A stretch of 64,000 nucleotides of DNA, taken from positions 318,475 to 382,474 of the forward strand of contig NZ_SDLI01000005.1 in NCBI RefSeq assembly GCF_004123195.1, written 5' to 3'. The stretch is from Ammoniphilus sp. CFH 90114. Its GTDB lineage: Bacteria; Bacillota; Bacilli; Aneurinibacillales; RAOX-1. Position numbers and translations under genes: made by a program. This document shows positions 8,983-16,724 of the stretch, in pieces. Numbering within the stretch: position 1 is the first letter of the stretch; every line of letters starts with the position of its first letter. The notes under the pieces are model-generated. The model did not search any database. It was not told the origin of the DNA and was given only the letters and a program-made list of their open reading frames with translations.

Positions 8983-9918
8983 TCAGAACTTCTGTTGTTT
9001 TATCTCTTTTTGTTTTTTATTAGTATTGTACTGATAAACCTGGACGATTGCGCTAATGAAAACGCCTATAATGAGAAAGAAAGTCCAGGATAGACTGGGG
9101 GAAACGCCTAGCTCTTGAAGCAGATCAATCCAAATCTTAACTGAGACAATGGCAACTGAAATGGCCATCAGTCTACGTAGAGACTCGGTTTTCATTCTTT
9201 GTCCTAAATAGGAGCCGAGTTGAGCGCCAGGAATAGCACCTAAGGCTAAAAAAGTACCAGCCTGCCAAGGTACAGAAAGATCAGTGACCTTACCGAATAG
9301 AGCACCTAGGCATAGCAGGATGGCTAAAGCTAAACCGGTCCCTACAGCGTGCTTCGTCTGAATCCGATATAAGATCAGCATGATTGGCATATATAAAAAT
9401 CCAGCTCCGAGGCCGAACATTCCTCCAAGTACACCAATCCCTAGTCCTAGAACAATGGCAAGGCTCTTATTCTCATACGGTTCTCCTTCCACGGGTTTTG
9501 GTTTGAAAAACATGGTAATGGTTGCCACCAGGGATAAAGCAGCGAAAATAGCCAGGAGCTGATTATGACTGAGAAGTTCAGATAGCATGACCCCAATGAA
9601 ACCACCTATAAAGCTGCTAAGCCCCATGTACTTAATCAAAAAAGTGTTGATTAATCTTCTCTTCCAATAGCTGTACAAGCCCGAGCTACCTGAAAAGATG
9701 GTTTGGATGATGACCATTCCGGCAATTTCATGCATGGTGAACGAATAGCCTAAGAAAGGCGGAATAAAGAGAAGCAGGAAAATAAGAATTAATCCTCCTC
9801 CTACAGACATCATGCCAGTGAGGATACCGCCAAGGATACCAATAACTAACATCGTTATGAACAAAGAATACACCCCAATTTCTCTTAGTCCCTCATTTGA
9901 ATATTTCAACTCTTTCAT
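8983..9918 (-). CDS. TSUP/TauE-family (DUF81) anion exporter, candidate sulfite exporter
   Basis: Polytopic membrane protein of about 311 residues with two TSUP repeats. The first has GILGGILTGMMSVGGGLI near its N-terminus, the second GIGVLGGMFGLGAGFLYMP, the paired Gly-rich motifs typical of the family. Family members are tied to sulfite, sulfonate or sulfolactate metabolism (TauE, SafE, SuyZ, SlcD types). I prefer ATG 9918, with TAAGGT about 5 bases upstream; GTG 9930 is possible. Divergent from the GntR gene that follows. Its place beside SlcC-like, Ldh_2 and SuyA-like genes is the main hint that the island handles an organosulfonate. Substrate is inference. Confidence 0.85.
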   Translation of the reverse strand: MKELKYSNEGLREIGVYSLFITMLVIGILGGILTGMMSVGGGLILIFLLLFIPPFLGYSFTMHEIAGMVIIQTIFSGSSGLYSYWKRRLINTFLIKYMGLSSFIGGFIGVMLSELLSHNQLLAIFAALSLVATITMFFKPKPVEGEPYENKSLAIVLGLGIGVLGGMFGLGAGFLYMPIMLILYRIQTKHAVGTGLALAILLCLGALFGKVTDLSVPWQAGTFLALGAIPGAQLGSYLGQRMKTESLRRLMAISVAIVSVKIWIDLLQELGVSPSLSWTFFLIIGVFISAIVQVYQYNTNKKQKEIKQQKF

Positions 9919-10025
9919 ATACCTTAGCACAATTTTCCAGAGGATATCTATTTTAATCTACAATGGTTTTCATTGAGAATCTAAATAAGTCGTATTGATT
10001 AATAATATTGAATAGTCTGTAAAAT

Positions 10026-10071
10026 AATGGTTTAATAAGGATTATAACCCACTGGTTGGAACATATAACCA
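10026..10071. promoter_or_regulatory. Candidate GntR operator(s) in the TSUP/GntR intergenic region
   Basis: TGGTT (10053-10057) and AACCA (10067-10071) form a dyad. A looser GGTT...AACC dyad begins near 10028 and a further TGGTT lies near 9964. FadR-type regulators often bind TGGT/ACCA dyads close to their own start, but the spacing here is longer than usual. Confidence 0.3.
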
Positions 10072-10165
10072 TTACACCTCCCAACCAAAGTAGACCTCTT
10101 AGGTTCTATTCTAAGTTATCGCATACTTCTACCACGTAGTCTTATTAGCATAAGGAGGGGAATAA

Positions 10166-10912
10166 ATGTTTGATGGGTTCAAGACGGAGCGCAAGAGTAT
10201 ATCGGAGGAGGTTGTGTATTATATCCGGGACTTAATCCATCAGGGCAGGTTCAGCTCTGGAGAGAAGATTCCAGGTGAGAGAGAGCTAGCTCAAAAAATT
10301 AATGTAAGCAGGAATACGATTAGGGAAGCTTATAAAATTCTTGCGGCCCAGGGTTACTTAACCATTAAGCATGGCCAAGGAGTTTTTGTCTCGGATGAAG
10401 AAACATACAGAAAAAATTTTGCCTCTTCCTTTTTTGTCAAGCATGACGACGTTGTGGAGCTTTTTGCGATACGTAAGGTATTAGAGACGCAGGCCGTAGC
10501 TTGGGCAGTGGATAGTGATTGTACACCTGGGCAAATTGCAGGACTAGAAAGTATCTTGGCGGATGCAAGGCAAGCTGCCCAGTCCCATGACTATGATGAA
10601 GTATCTCGACTAGACCTCAAGTTTCATCTCTCCCTTGTACGCATGTCAGATAATTCCATTCTCCATCGCATTATGATGAATCTTATTGATCTACTATCTG
10701 AGGTAAGAACACAATCGGTCGAGATCCCAGGACGTTGTGAACAATCTTTATTAGAACACAGTCGAATTATTGAAGCTATTAAACAGAATAATAAAGAATT
10801 GGCCGTCCAAAACATGCTGAACCATCTAGAAAGTGTGCAAAAATCGATCTTAATTCATCAAAAAGGAAGCGAAGCTGTTTCTATTCATAAAGGAAACGAA
10901 ATGATGTCCTAA
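10166..10912 (+). CDS. FadR-type GntR transcriptional regulator
   Basis: 248 residues. N-terminal winged helix (residues about 8-75) with the GntR signature PGERELAQKINVSRNTIREAY, then an all-helical FCD effector domain whose metal-ligand pattern is visible as DLKFHLSL and EHSRIIEAI. Such regulators usually repress catabolic operons and release DNA when bound to a carboxylic acid. RBS AAGGAGGGG. It is followed 13 bases later by the SAF-domain protein, so the two are co-transcribed, and it is divergent from the TSUP/EamA genes, the most likely targets together with the hydroxyacid genes. Confidence 0.92.
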   Translation: MFDGFKTERKSISEEVVYYIRDLIHQGRFSSGEKIPGERELAQKINVSRNTIREAYKILAAQGYLTIKHGQGVFVSDEETYRKNFASSFFVKHDDVVELFAIRKVLETQAVAWAVDSDCTPGQIAGLESILADARQAAQSHDYDEVSRLDLKFHLSLVRMSDNSILHRIMMNLIDLLSEVRTQSVEIPGRCEQSLLEHSRIIEAIKQNNKELAVQNMLNHLESVQKSILIHQKGSEAVSIHKGNEMMS

Positions 10913-10925
10913 GGAGGAAAAATCA

Positions 10926-11225
10926 ATGACTCATAAATTTCTTGTTCATCATGCGATTGATCATGTAGGTGTCGCAGTTGAAGACATTAAGAAGGGGGAA
11001 AAGGTGGAAGGGGTAATCATGGAGAATAATGCCACGGTCACTGTGGAGTCGAAAAGCGATATCCCTCTCGGCCATAAGATTGCCTTGACTAGCTTAAAAA
11101 AAGGAGACAAAGTCATTGAGTACCGTGTTCAAATAGGAGTAACAACACAAGACATTGCTCCCGGTGATTATGTGCATACCCATAACCTAAAAACAGCTCG
11201 ATGGGATTATAAAAAGAAAGCTTAG
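10926..11225 (+). CDS. UxaA/SuyA-type SAF-domain protein (small subunit of a sugar-acid or sulfolactate lyase), orphan
   Basis: 99 residues, one SAF domain, with the family hallmarks FLVHHAIDHVGVAVEDI at the start, DIPLGHKIALTSL in the middle and VHTHNLKTARW at the end. Stand-alone versions are small subunits that pair with a roughly 380-residue large subunit, as in altronate dehydratase-like enzymes and (R)-sulfolactate sulfo-lyase (SuyA with SuyB). No large subunit is present anywhere in this window: the next gene is a convergent LysR regulator. Partner genes suggest SuyA rather than UxaA, but sequence alone does not decide. Confidence 0.8.
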   Translation: MTHKFLVHHAIDHVGVAVEDIKKGEKVEGVIMENNATVTVESKSDIPLGHKIALTSLKKGDKVIEYRVQIGVTTQDIAPGDYVHTHNLKTARWDYKKKA

Positions 11226-11233
11226 CTGTAAAG

Positions 11234-11264
11234 ATAGAGGTAAGTTACAGCGACTTACCTCTAT
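11234..11264. terminator. Hairpin between SAF protein and convergent LysR gene
   Basis: ATAGAGGTAAG and CTTACCTCTAT form an 11-bp perfect stem with a 9-base loop. It overlaps the LysR stop codon. The T-tract is weak, so it may work as a convergent-transcription barrier. Confidence 0.6.
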
Positions 11265-12205
11265 ATCAAATACTCAATCTGTGACTTAGAAAAGCTAGAA
11301 GGGTTATGTGTTTGAAATAAAAAGTCTAGAAATGTTTCCTCGACTAAAGAATTCCGTTTGTGTTTATCGTATACAGCATAGAAGTATCGAAGAATCGTGA
11401 TTCCTTCTATACGAATCTTTCGTAAGGTTCCTAACAGGAGTTCCTTCTGAATAGAAGAATGTGAAATAATGGATAGTGCCATCCCAGATTCAACAGAAGC
11501 CTTGATGGATTCCGTGTTTCCGAGTTCTAGAACGATATTAAGATGGCTCGGGTTCAGTTTATGCTTTCTTAAGCTTTCTTCCATGACTTGACGTGTACCA
11601 GACCCAGGTTCCCTTAAAATCAAAGGCAAAGCAAACAGTTCTTCCGGACTAATGACCTCTTTATCGCCAATGAGGGGATGAACATCCTTCGTGGAAGAAA
11701 TGACAACTAGTTCGTCTTCCATAAAAGGGATATGGACCAATTCAGAATCGTGGATAGGGGACTCTATAAACCCTAAGTCAATTTTATGTTGTTTGAGCCA
11801 TTGGATGATTTGGGTAGAGTTAAAAATCTCCAGATTAAGAGATACTCCTTGGTATTCTTTACTATATTTCCCTATGATGTAGGGCAATATGGATTCACCG
11901 ATCGTGAGACTTGCTCCAATATGTAAATTTCCTTGAATGGAATCAGACAGAAGGGCGATCTCCTTAATTGCTTCATGTTCTAGTTGAATAATCCGTTCGG
12001 CATATTGAAAGAGTAGAGCACCAGGCTTTGTAAGTTTGATGTTCTTCGTTGTTCTCTCAAATAATTTAGTATCTAATACGGATTCAAGTTGCTGAATCTG
12101 TAAGCTAACCGTAGGCTGTGATAAGTGAAGTGTTTTTGCTGTTTCAGAAAAATTTTTCTTTATGGCTGCCATGTAAAAGACTTTCAAATGGTCTAGGTTC
12201 ATCAT
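11261..12205 (-). CDS. LysR-family regulator (CysL/YwfK-like branch)
   Basis: 314 residues. N-terminal HTH at about residues 1-60 (LSQPTVSLQIQQLE), then the two-lobed effector domain with LILREPGSGTR near residue 192, a motif frequent in the CysL/CbbR-like branch. CysL in Bacillus subtilis activates sulfite reductase genes; whether this protein senses a sulfur compound is unknown. It is divergent from the D-2-hydroxyacid dehydrogenase at 12389, the likely target. The AT-rich 180-base gap between them should hold its binding sites; I could not single out one T-N11-A box with confidence. Confidence 0.88.
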   Translation of the reverse strand: MMNLDHLKVFYMAAIKKNFSETAKTLHLSQPTVSLQIQQLESVLDTKLFERTTKNIKLTKPGALLFQYAERIIQLEHEAIKEIALLSDSIQGNLHIGASLTIGESILPYIIGKYSKEYQGVSLNLEIFNSTQIIQWLKQHKIDLGFIESPIHDSELVHIPFMEDELVVISSTKDVHPLIGDKEVISPEELFALPLILREPGSGTRQVMEESLRKHKLNPSHLNIVLELGNTESIKASVESGMALSIISHSSIQKELLLGTLRKIRIEGITILRYFYAVYDKHKRNSLVEETFLDFLFQTHNPSSFSKSQIEYLI

Positions 12206-12388
12206 TACCCTCCACTGGAGTTATTGGGTAAATACATAGGTTTGATCAGCGGATGATTAGCAAATGTTTTAATTTAGATTCTCTTATTATATTTTATAAT
12301 AAATACAAATAGTTTAAAAGTATGGAATATTTAAAAATTGGATTTATTGATAAAGTCATCCATGCAGGGAGAGAAGAGGAGGGTATTT

Positions 12389-13336
12389 ATGAAGGTACTT
12401 ATTACCGAAATGATCTGGCCAGTAGGAATTGATCTCCTATCCCAATATGCTAGTGTGGAATATGATCCTACCTTGTGGAAGAATCGTGAGGCGTTACTTA
12501 ATAAGGTACAAGATGTCGATGCTCTTATTGTTAGGAACCAGACAGTCGTAGACGATCAATTGCTGCAGTCAGGAAAAAAATTGAAAGTAGTAGGCCGTTT
12601 AGGAGTAGGACTGGATAATATTGATTTAAAGATAGCTAAACTCTTAAAGATTGATGTGGTGTATGGTAGAAATGCTAATGCCATCTCCGTTGCGGAGTAT
12701 GTGATGTCCTTTATGCTCCAGGCTAATCGCTCGTTGTTCCATGCTAACCAAGACGTGAAAAAAGGAAACTGGGACCGCATGCGGTTTACTGGATCAGAGG
12801 TGTATGGAAAAACACTAGGTTTGGTGGGTATGGGAGAAATTGCCCATCGCGTGGCCAAAAGAGCCTCTGCCTTTGGAATGCATGTTATCGGGTATGACCC
12901 GTTTATGACCCCTTATGATTTTCCGTCAGCAGAGACAGGTATTCAAACCGTGTCTTTTGAACGTTTGCTAACCGAATCAGATTTTATCAGCATCCACGTT
13001 CCGTTGACACGAGATACTCAATCGATGTTTTCAACAGCCCAATTTCAATCCATGAAGCATTCCTCCTATCTAATCAACACAGCAAGAGGTGCCATTATTG
13101 ATGAAGCCGCTCTGGTCCAAGCTGTCCAATCTGGTGAAATAGCAGGGGCTTGCCTTGATGTACTGGAGACTGAGCCGATACAACAAGACAACCCGCTTTT
13201 ATCTTGTGACAATATCGTACTTACTCCTCATATTGCTGGTTTAACAGAAGAATCTCAAATTAGAACCTCTATGTTAGTTGCAGAAGAAGTCATTAAAATA
13301 TTGCAAGGACAATCTCCTCTTTGTGTCGTGCGTTAA
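12389..13336 (+). CDS. D-2-hydroxyacid dehydrogenase, (S)-sulfolactate dehydrogenase (SlcC)-like
   Basis: 315 residues. NAD-binding Rossmann motif GLVGMGEIAHRVA, with catalytic Arg in NTARGAII, Glu in LDVLETEP and His in LTPHIAGLT, the R-E-H triad of this superfamily. The N-terminal lobe shows YDPTLW and DALIVRNQT, features I associate with the SlcC-type branch that oxidises (S)-sulfolactate to sulfopyruvate. I start at ATG 12389 (GAGGAGGG 5-6 bases upstream); an upstream TTG at 12338 lacks support. It forms a pair with the Ldh_2 gene downstream, as in known slcC/comC racemising couples. Superfamily certain, substrate inferred. Confidence 0.88.
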   Translation: MKVLITEMIWPVGIDLLSQYASVEYDPTLWKNREALLNKVQDVDALIVRNQTVVDDQLLQSGKKLKVVGRLGVGLDNIDLKIAKLLKIDVVYGRNANAISVAEYVMSFMLQANRSLFHANQDVKKGNWDRMRFTGSEVYGKTLGLVGMGEIAHRVAKRASAFGMHVIGYDPFMTPYDFPSAETGIQTVSFERLLTESDFISIHVPLTRDTQSMFSTAQFQSMKHSSYLINTARGAIIDEAALVQAVQSGEIAGACLDVLETEPIQQDNPLLSCDNIVLTPHIAGLTEESQIRTSMLVAEEVIKILQGQSPLCVVR

Positions 13337-13376
13337 CCTAGAAGGGGAAATATGAATGTAAGGACGGTAAAAAATC

Positions 13377-14432
13377 ATGTCTTTATATAACCAGTTAGAT
13401 TTGAAGATTTTTTGTCAACGTGTGTTTGAACGGTTAGGGGTGGAGTCTGAGCAAGCTTATACGGCGGCAGATGCCCTGGTTCGAGCGAACCTAGAAGGGG
13501 TAGATAGTCATGGTATTAGTAGATTGGCTATTTATGCCAAAAGAATGAAGGAAGGAAGAATCCAAGCCGCTGCACAAATGACCGTGGAGAAAAAAGGAGA
13601 GTCCGTACTTTTAGTAGATGGTGATCATGGTTTAGGGCAAATTGTAGCCTCTTACGCTGTAAAAAAAGGCATGGAACTAGCTAAGCAAACGGGACTGGCA
13701 GCTGTAGCTGTAAAAAAAAGCAATCACTTTGGAACGGCCTCTTATTACTGTCAGATGGCCTGTGAACAAGGGTTTGGCATGATGGCTTTTACGAATTCCC
13801 CACCTGGTATTCCTCCATGGGGAGGAAAAAAAGCTTTTTTTGGCACCAATCCCATTGCCTTTGGGTTTCCAACCAGGTCGGATACTCCCGTGATTATTGA
13901 TATGTCCACGAGTGTTGTTGCCCGGGGGAAAATTATACTGGCAGCCAAACAAGGCCAACCCATCCCAAAAGGCTGGGCGATTAATGAGCATGGTGAACAA
14001 ACCGAAGATGCTGAACAAGCCTTGCGAGGAGCCGTTTTACCCCTGGGCGGGGCTAAGGGATATGCCCTTGCTCTTGCAATCGAAATTTTAACAGGGGTTC
14101 TTTCTGGAGCAGCTTTTGGACCTCATGTCAAGAACATGTATGAGGAACATCCGGATAAATCAAACATAGGACATTTATTTATATTATTTGATATTAGCAA
14201 ATTTATGGATCTTGAGTACTTTACACATCTTTTGGAGCAATTTTTGGAAGAAGTGAAAAGTGTGCCGTTAGCGGAAGGAGTGGACGAAATTTTTTATCCT
14301 GGTGAGAGGAGAGCAAGAGAATACAAAAACCGTCTATTGCAAGGAATATCACTTTCTGAAGAAGTAGAAAGAGAACTATACGCTCTAGGGGAGTCACTGG
14401 ATTTAAGATTTCCGGCAGCTATGACTTCATAG
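13377..14432 (+). CDS. Second Ldh_2-family 2-hydroxyacid dehydrogenase (ComC-like)
   Basis: 351 residues, paralogous to the gene at 4325. Shared motifs are ANLEGVDSHGISRLA (catalytic His), SNHFGTASYYCQMA and FFGTNPIAFGFP. The start is ATG 13377, with GGACGG about 10 bases upstream, a modest site. Together with the SlcC-like gene it could interconvert enantiomers of a 2-hydroxyacid through the 2-oxoacid, the ComC/SlcC logic known for sulfolactate. It ends at a strong terminator. Cofactor and substrate are not readable. Confidence 0.88.
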   Translation: MSLYNQLDLKIFCQRVFERLGVESEQAYTAADALVRANLEGVDSHGISRLAIYAKRMKEGRIQAAAQMTVEKKGESVLLVDGDHGLGQIVASYAVKKGMELAKQTGLAAVAVKKSNHFGTASYYCQMACEQGFGMMAFTNSPPGIPPWGGKKAFFGTNPIAFGFPTRSDTPVIIDMSTSVVARGKIILAAKQGQPIPKGWAINEHGEQTEDAEQALRGAVLPLGGAKGYALALAIEILTGVLSGAAFGPHVKNMYEEHPDKSNIGHLFILFDISKFMDLEYFTHLLEQFLEEVKSVPLAEGVDEIFYPGERRAREYKNRLLQGISLSEEVERELYALGESLDLRFPAAMTS

Positions 14433-14443
14433 TTTTGGGATTG

Positions 14444-14478
14444 CCTGATCTTCGCTGTTGAAGATCAGGTATTTTTTT
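14444..14478 (+). terminator. Rho-independent terminator
   Basis: CCTGATCTTC, loop GCTGTT, GAAGATCAGG, then TATTTTTTTA. It closes the hydroxyacid-dehydrogenase unit. Confidence 0.9.
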
Positions 14479-14587
14479 AGGTACAGGATGTATTAGATTG
14501 GAACACTGTAGTATCAAAATGGACCAAGTTCTTCTCAAAAAACGAACAACCCTCCTTATTTATTAGACCATACCAATAAGAAAGAAG

Positions 14588-14604
14588 TTGGTATCGTTTT
14601 TGCA
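14588..14604 (+). promoter_or_regulatory. Sigma-54 (-24/-12) promoter of the aldehyde dehydrogenase
   Basis: TTGGTATCGTTTTTGCA has the invariant GG and GC exactly 10 bases apart and lies 37 bases before the ATG. The -24 element is TTGGTAT rather than TTGGCAC. A GGAACA half-site lies about 90 bases upstream at 14500-14505, like the dyad before the alcohol dehydrogenase gene. Confidence 0.7.
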
Positions 14605-14640
14605 TTGTATAATGTCGAAACAAATAAAGGAGGTTGATTC

Positions 14641-16161
14641 ATGATTTATGCACAGCCAGGCCAGTTAGGATCTAAGGTTACATTTAAAAACCAGTATCAC
14701 AATTTTATTGGCGGGAAATGGGTGGCTCCGGTAGAGGGTCAATATTTTGAAAACGTTTCCCCTGTAAATGGAAAAGTTTTTTGTGAAGTAGCAAGATCTA
14801 CTTCTGCAGACATCGATCTTGCTTTAGATGCAGCACATGAAGCGAAGGAAAAGTGGGGAGCAACCTCTGTTGCAGAGAGAGCTTCGATTCTAAATCAAAT
14901 TGCTGACCGTATGCAAGAAAATTTAGAAATGTTAGCGGTTGCGGAAACGTGGGATAACGGAAAACCGATTCGGGAAACTCTTGCGGCAGATATACCGCTT
15001 GCCATTGATCATTTCAGATATTTCGGGGGTTGCATTCGTGCCCAAGAAGGTTCTCTAGCTGAAATTGATAGCAATACTGTAGCTTATCATATTCATGAAC
15101 CACTAGGCGTAGTTGGACAAATTATTCCTTGGAATTTCCCGATTCTCATGGCTGCGTGGAAATTAGCTCCTGCACTGGCTGCAGGCAATTGTGTCGTGTT
15201 GAAACCTGCTGAACAAACTCCGACGTCCATATTAGTCCTTGCTGAGCTCATTCAAGACCTACTTCCTCCAGGTGTATTGAACATCGTAAATGGATTTGGA
15301 TTAGAGGCAGGAAAGCCCTTAGCGACAAGTGATCGAATTGCAAAAATTGCATTTACAGGAGAAACAACGACGGGTCGCTTAATTATGCAGTATGCTTCTC
15401 AGAATATTATTCCTGTCACGCTTGAGTTAGGCGGCAAGTCCCCTAATATTTTCTTTGAGGATGTTTGTGCGAAGGATGATGCCTTTTTCAATAAGGCTAT
15501 TGAAGGATTTGTGTTGTTTGCTCTTAATCAAGGAGAAGTTTGCACGTGCCCATCACGCGCCATCATTCAGGAATCCATCTACGATCAGTTTATGGAGAGG
15601 GCGCTTAAGCGGGTAGCAAGTATTAAACAAGGCAATCCGCTAGACACAGACACCATGATTGGAGCACAAACTTCTACGGAGCAAATGGATAAAATTCTTA
15701 CATATATGGATATTGGCCGTCAAGAAGGTGCGCAATGTCTTATTGGCGGGGCTAGAGCTGAATTGTCTGGGGAGCTTGCAGGAGGCTACTATATTCAGCC
15801 AACGGTGTTTAAAGGACATAACAAGATGCGAATTTTCCAAGAGGAGATTTTTGGACCTGTTGTATCCGCGACTACATTTAAAGATAAAGAAGAAGCACTG
15901 ACTATTGCCAATGATACCCTTTATGGCTTAGGAGCTGGGGTTTGGACGCGGGATATGAATACAGCCTATCGTATGGGGCGGGCCATCCAAGCCGGACGGG
16001 TTTGGACAAACTGCTACCATGCTTATCCAGCCCATGCCGCTTTTGGAGGGTATAAGATGTCCGGTATCGGAAGAGAGACCCATAAGATGATGCTAAGCCA
16101 CTATCAACAGACAAAGAATTTATTAGTAAGCTACAGTCCTGATGCTCTTGGCTTCTTTTAA
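14641..16161 (+). CDS. Acetaldehyde-type aldehyde dehydrogenase (AcoD/AldB/ExaC-like)
   Basis: 506 residues, cytosolic NAD(P)-dependent ALDH. Visible are [17 protein letters not shown], catalytic Glu in LELGGKSPN and nucleophile Cys in [11 protein letters not shown]. The GEVCTCPSR form marks the AcoD/AldB/ExaC branch, which oxidises acetaldehyde and similar short aldehydes. AAAGGAGG precedes the ATG. It sits behind a -24/-12 promoter, is co-transcribed with a DUF4242 protein, and is followed by an iron alcohol dehydrogenase and an AcoR-like activator. This makes alcohol to acid oxidation (for example ethanol to acetate) likely. Confidence 0.92.
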   Translation: MIYAQPGQLGSKVTFKNQYHNFIGGKWVAPVEGQYFENVSPVNGKVFCEVARSTSADIDLALDAAHEAKEKWGATSVAERASILNQIADRMQENLEMLAVAETWDNGKPIRETLAADIPLAIDHFRYFGGCIRAQEGSLAEIDSNTVAYHIHEPLGVVGQIIPWNFPILMAAWKLAPALAAGNCVVLKPAEQTPTSILVLAELIQDLLPPGVLNIVNGFGLEAGKPLATSDRIAKIAFTGETTTGRLIMQYASQNIIPVTLELGGKSPNIFFEDVCAKDDAFFNKAIEGFVLFALNQGEVCTCPSRAIIQESIYDQFMERALKRVASIKQGNPLDTDTMIGAQTSTEQMDKILTYMDIGRQEGAQCLIGGARAELSGELAGGYYIQPTVFKGHNKMRIFQEEIFGPVVSATTFKDKEEALTIANDTLYGLGAGVWTRDMNTAYRMGRAIQAGRVWTNCYHAYPAHAAFGGYKMSGIGRETHKMMLSHYQQTKNLLVSYSPDALGFF

Positions 16162-16200
16162 TGGAAATTAAACTAAAATCATATAAGGGAGAGAATGACA

Positions 16201-16479
16201 ATGCCAAAGTATATTATTGAACGCAAACTTGCAAATGCTGGAAAATTAGGTGCTGGAGACCTGTGTTCGATTTCCCAAAAATCCGTTGGGGTACTTCAAG
16301 AGCTCGGTCCGGAAATCCAATGGGTGAACAGCTACGTTACAGACGACACTATTTTTTGTGTATATATTGCCCCCAATGCTCAATTGATTAAGGAACATGC
16401 AGAACGTGGCGGGTTCCCTGCAGATCAGGTGTTAGAAGTACGCAATATTATTGACCCAACAACCGCAGAGTTAAAATAA
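16201..16479 (+). CDS. DUF4242 (SCO4226-type) small protein
   Basis: 92 residues with a ferredoxin-like fold signature of the DUF4242 family: MPKYIIERKL start, VQWVNSYV-like IQWVNSYVTDD in the middle, and IAPNAQLIKEHAERGGFP near the end. One family member (SCO4226) binds nickel; the function in metabolism is not established. I start at ATG 16201, since AAGGGAGAG is 8 bases upstream, while ATG 16195 is too close. It lies 39 bases after the aldehyde dehydrogenase and before a strong terminator, so it is a dedicated second gene of that operon. Confidence 0.8.
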   Translation: MPKYIIERKLANAGKLGAGDLCSISQKSVGVLQELGPEIQWVNSYVTDDTIFCVYIAPNAQLIKEHAERGGFPADQVLEVRNIIDPTTAELK

Positions 16480-16485
16480 AATGGT

Positions 16486-16526
16486 AGAGCTTTTTTCGAA
16501 CAATCATTCGAAAAAAGCTCTTTTGT
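16486..16526 (+). terminator. Rho-independent terminator
   Basis: A 15-bp perfect stem (AGAGCTTTTTTCGAA with its complement) around CAATCA, followed by TTTG. It separates the aldehyde dehydrogenase unit from the alcohol dehydrogenase unit. Confidence 0.85.
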
Positions 16527-16563
16527 TCTACTAGCTTTGCAAAACGATACAGTGTTACAGGAC

Positions 16564-16582
16564 GGAACAGTAGTCTTGTTCC
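16564..16582 (+). promoter_or_regulatory. Candidate upstream activating site for the AcoR-like activator
   Basis: GGAACAGTAGTCTTGTTCC is a GGAACA-N7-TGTTCC dyad centred about 80 bases before the -24 element of the alcohol dehydrogenase promoter, the usual distance for bEBP sites. A related TGTT...AACA pair overlaps it just upstream (16553-16569). Confidence 0.6.
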
Positions 16583-16652
16583 AGAACGGAGCAACTCCAT
16601 GACCGTTAATGAGAAAATGGCCCAAATAGAAGAGAAATATAGGTTTTTATAG

Positions 16653-16669
16653 TTGGCACGCCTATTGCA
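16653..16669 (+). promoter_or_regulatory. Sigma-54 (-24/-12) promoter of the iron alcohol dehydrogenase
   Basis: TTGGCACGCCTATTGCA matches the TTGGCAC-N5-TTGCA consensus at every informative base, with GG to GC spacing of 10. It lies 56 bases before the ATG. Confidence 0.9.
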
Positions 16670-16680
16670 ATATAAGTTAG

Positions 16681-16696
16681 TAGAAAGCGCATTCAA
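16681..16696 (+). promoter_or_regulatory. Candidate cre box in the alcohol dehydrogenase leader
   Basis: TAGAAAGCGCATTCAA resembles a CcpA site and lies just downstream of the -12 element, near the expected transcription start, where CcpA could block transcription. The same TAGAAAGCGC core occurs before the TAXI operon (1137). Confidence 0.4.
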
Positions 16697-16724
16697 AATA
16701 TAAAATTTAAAGGAGTTGTTCAGT

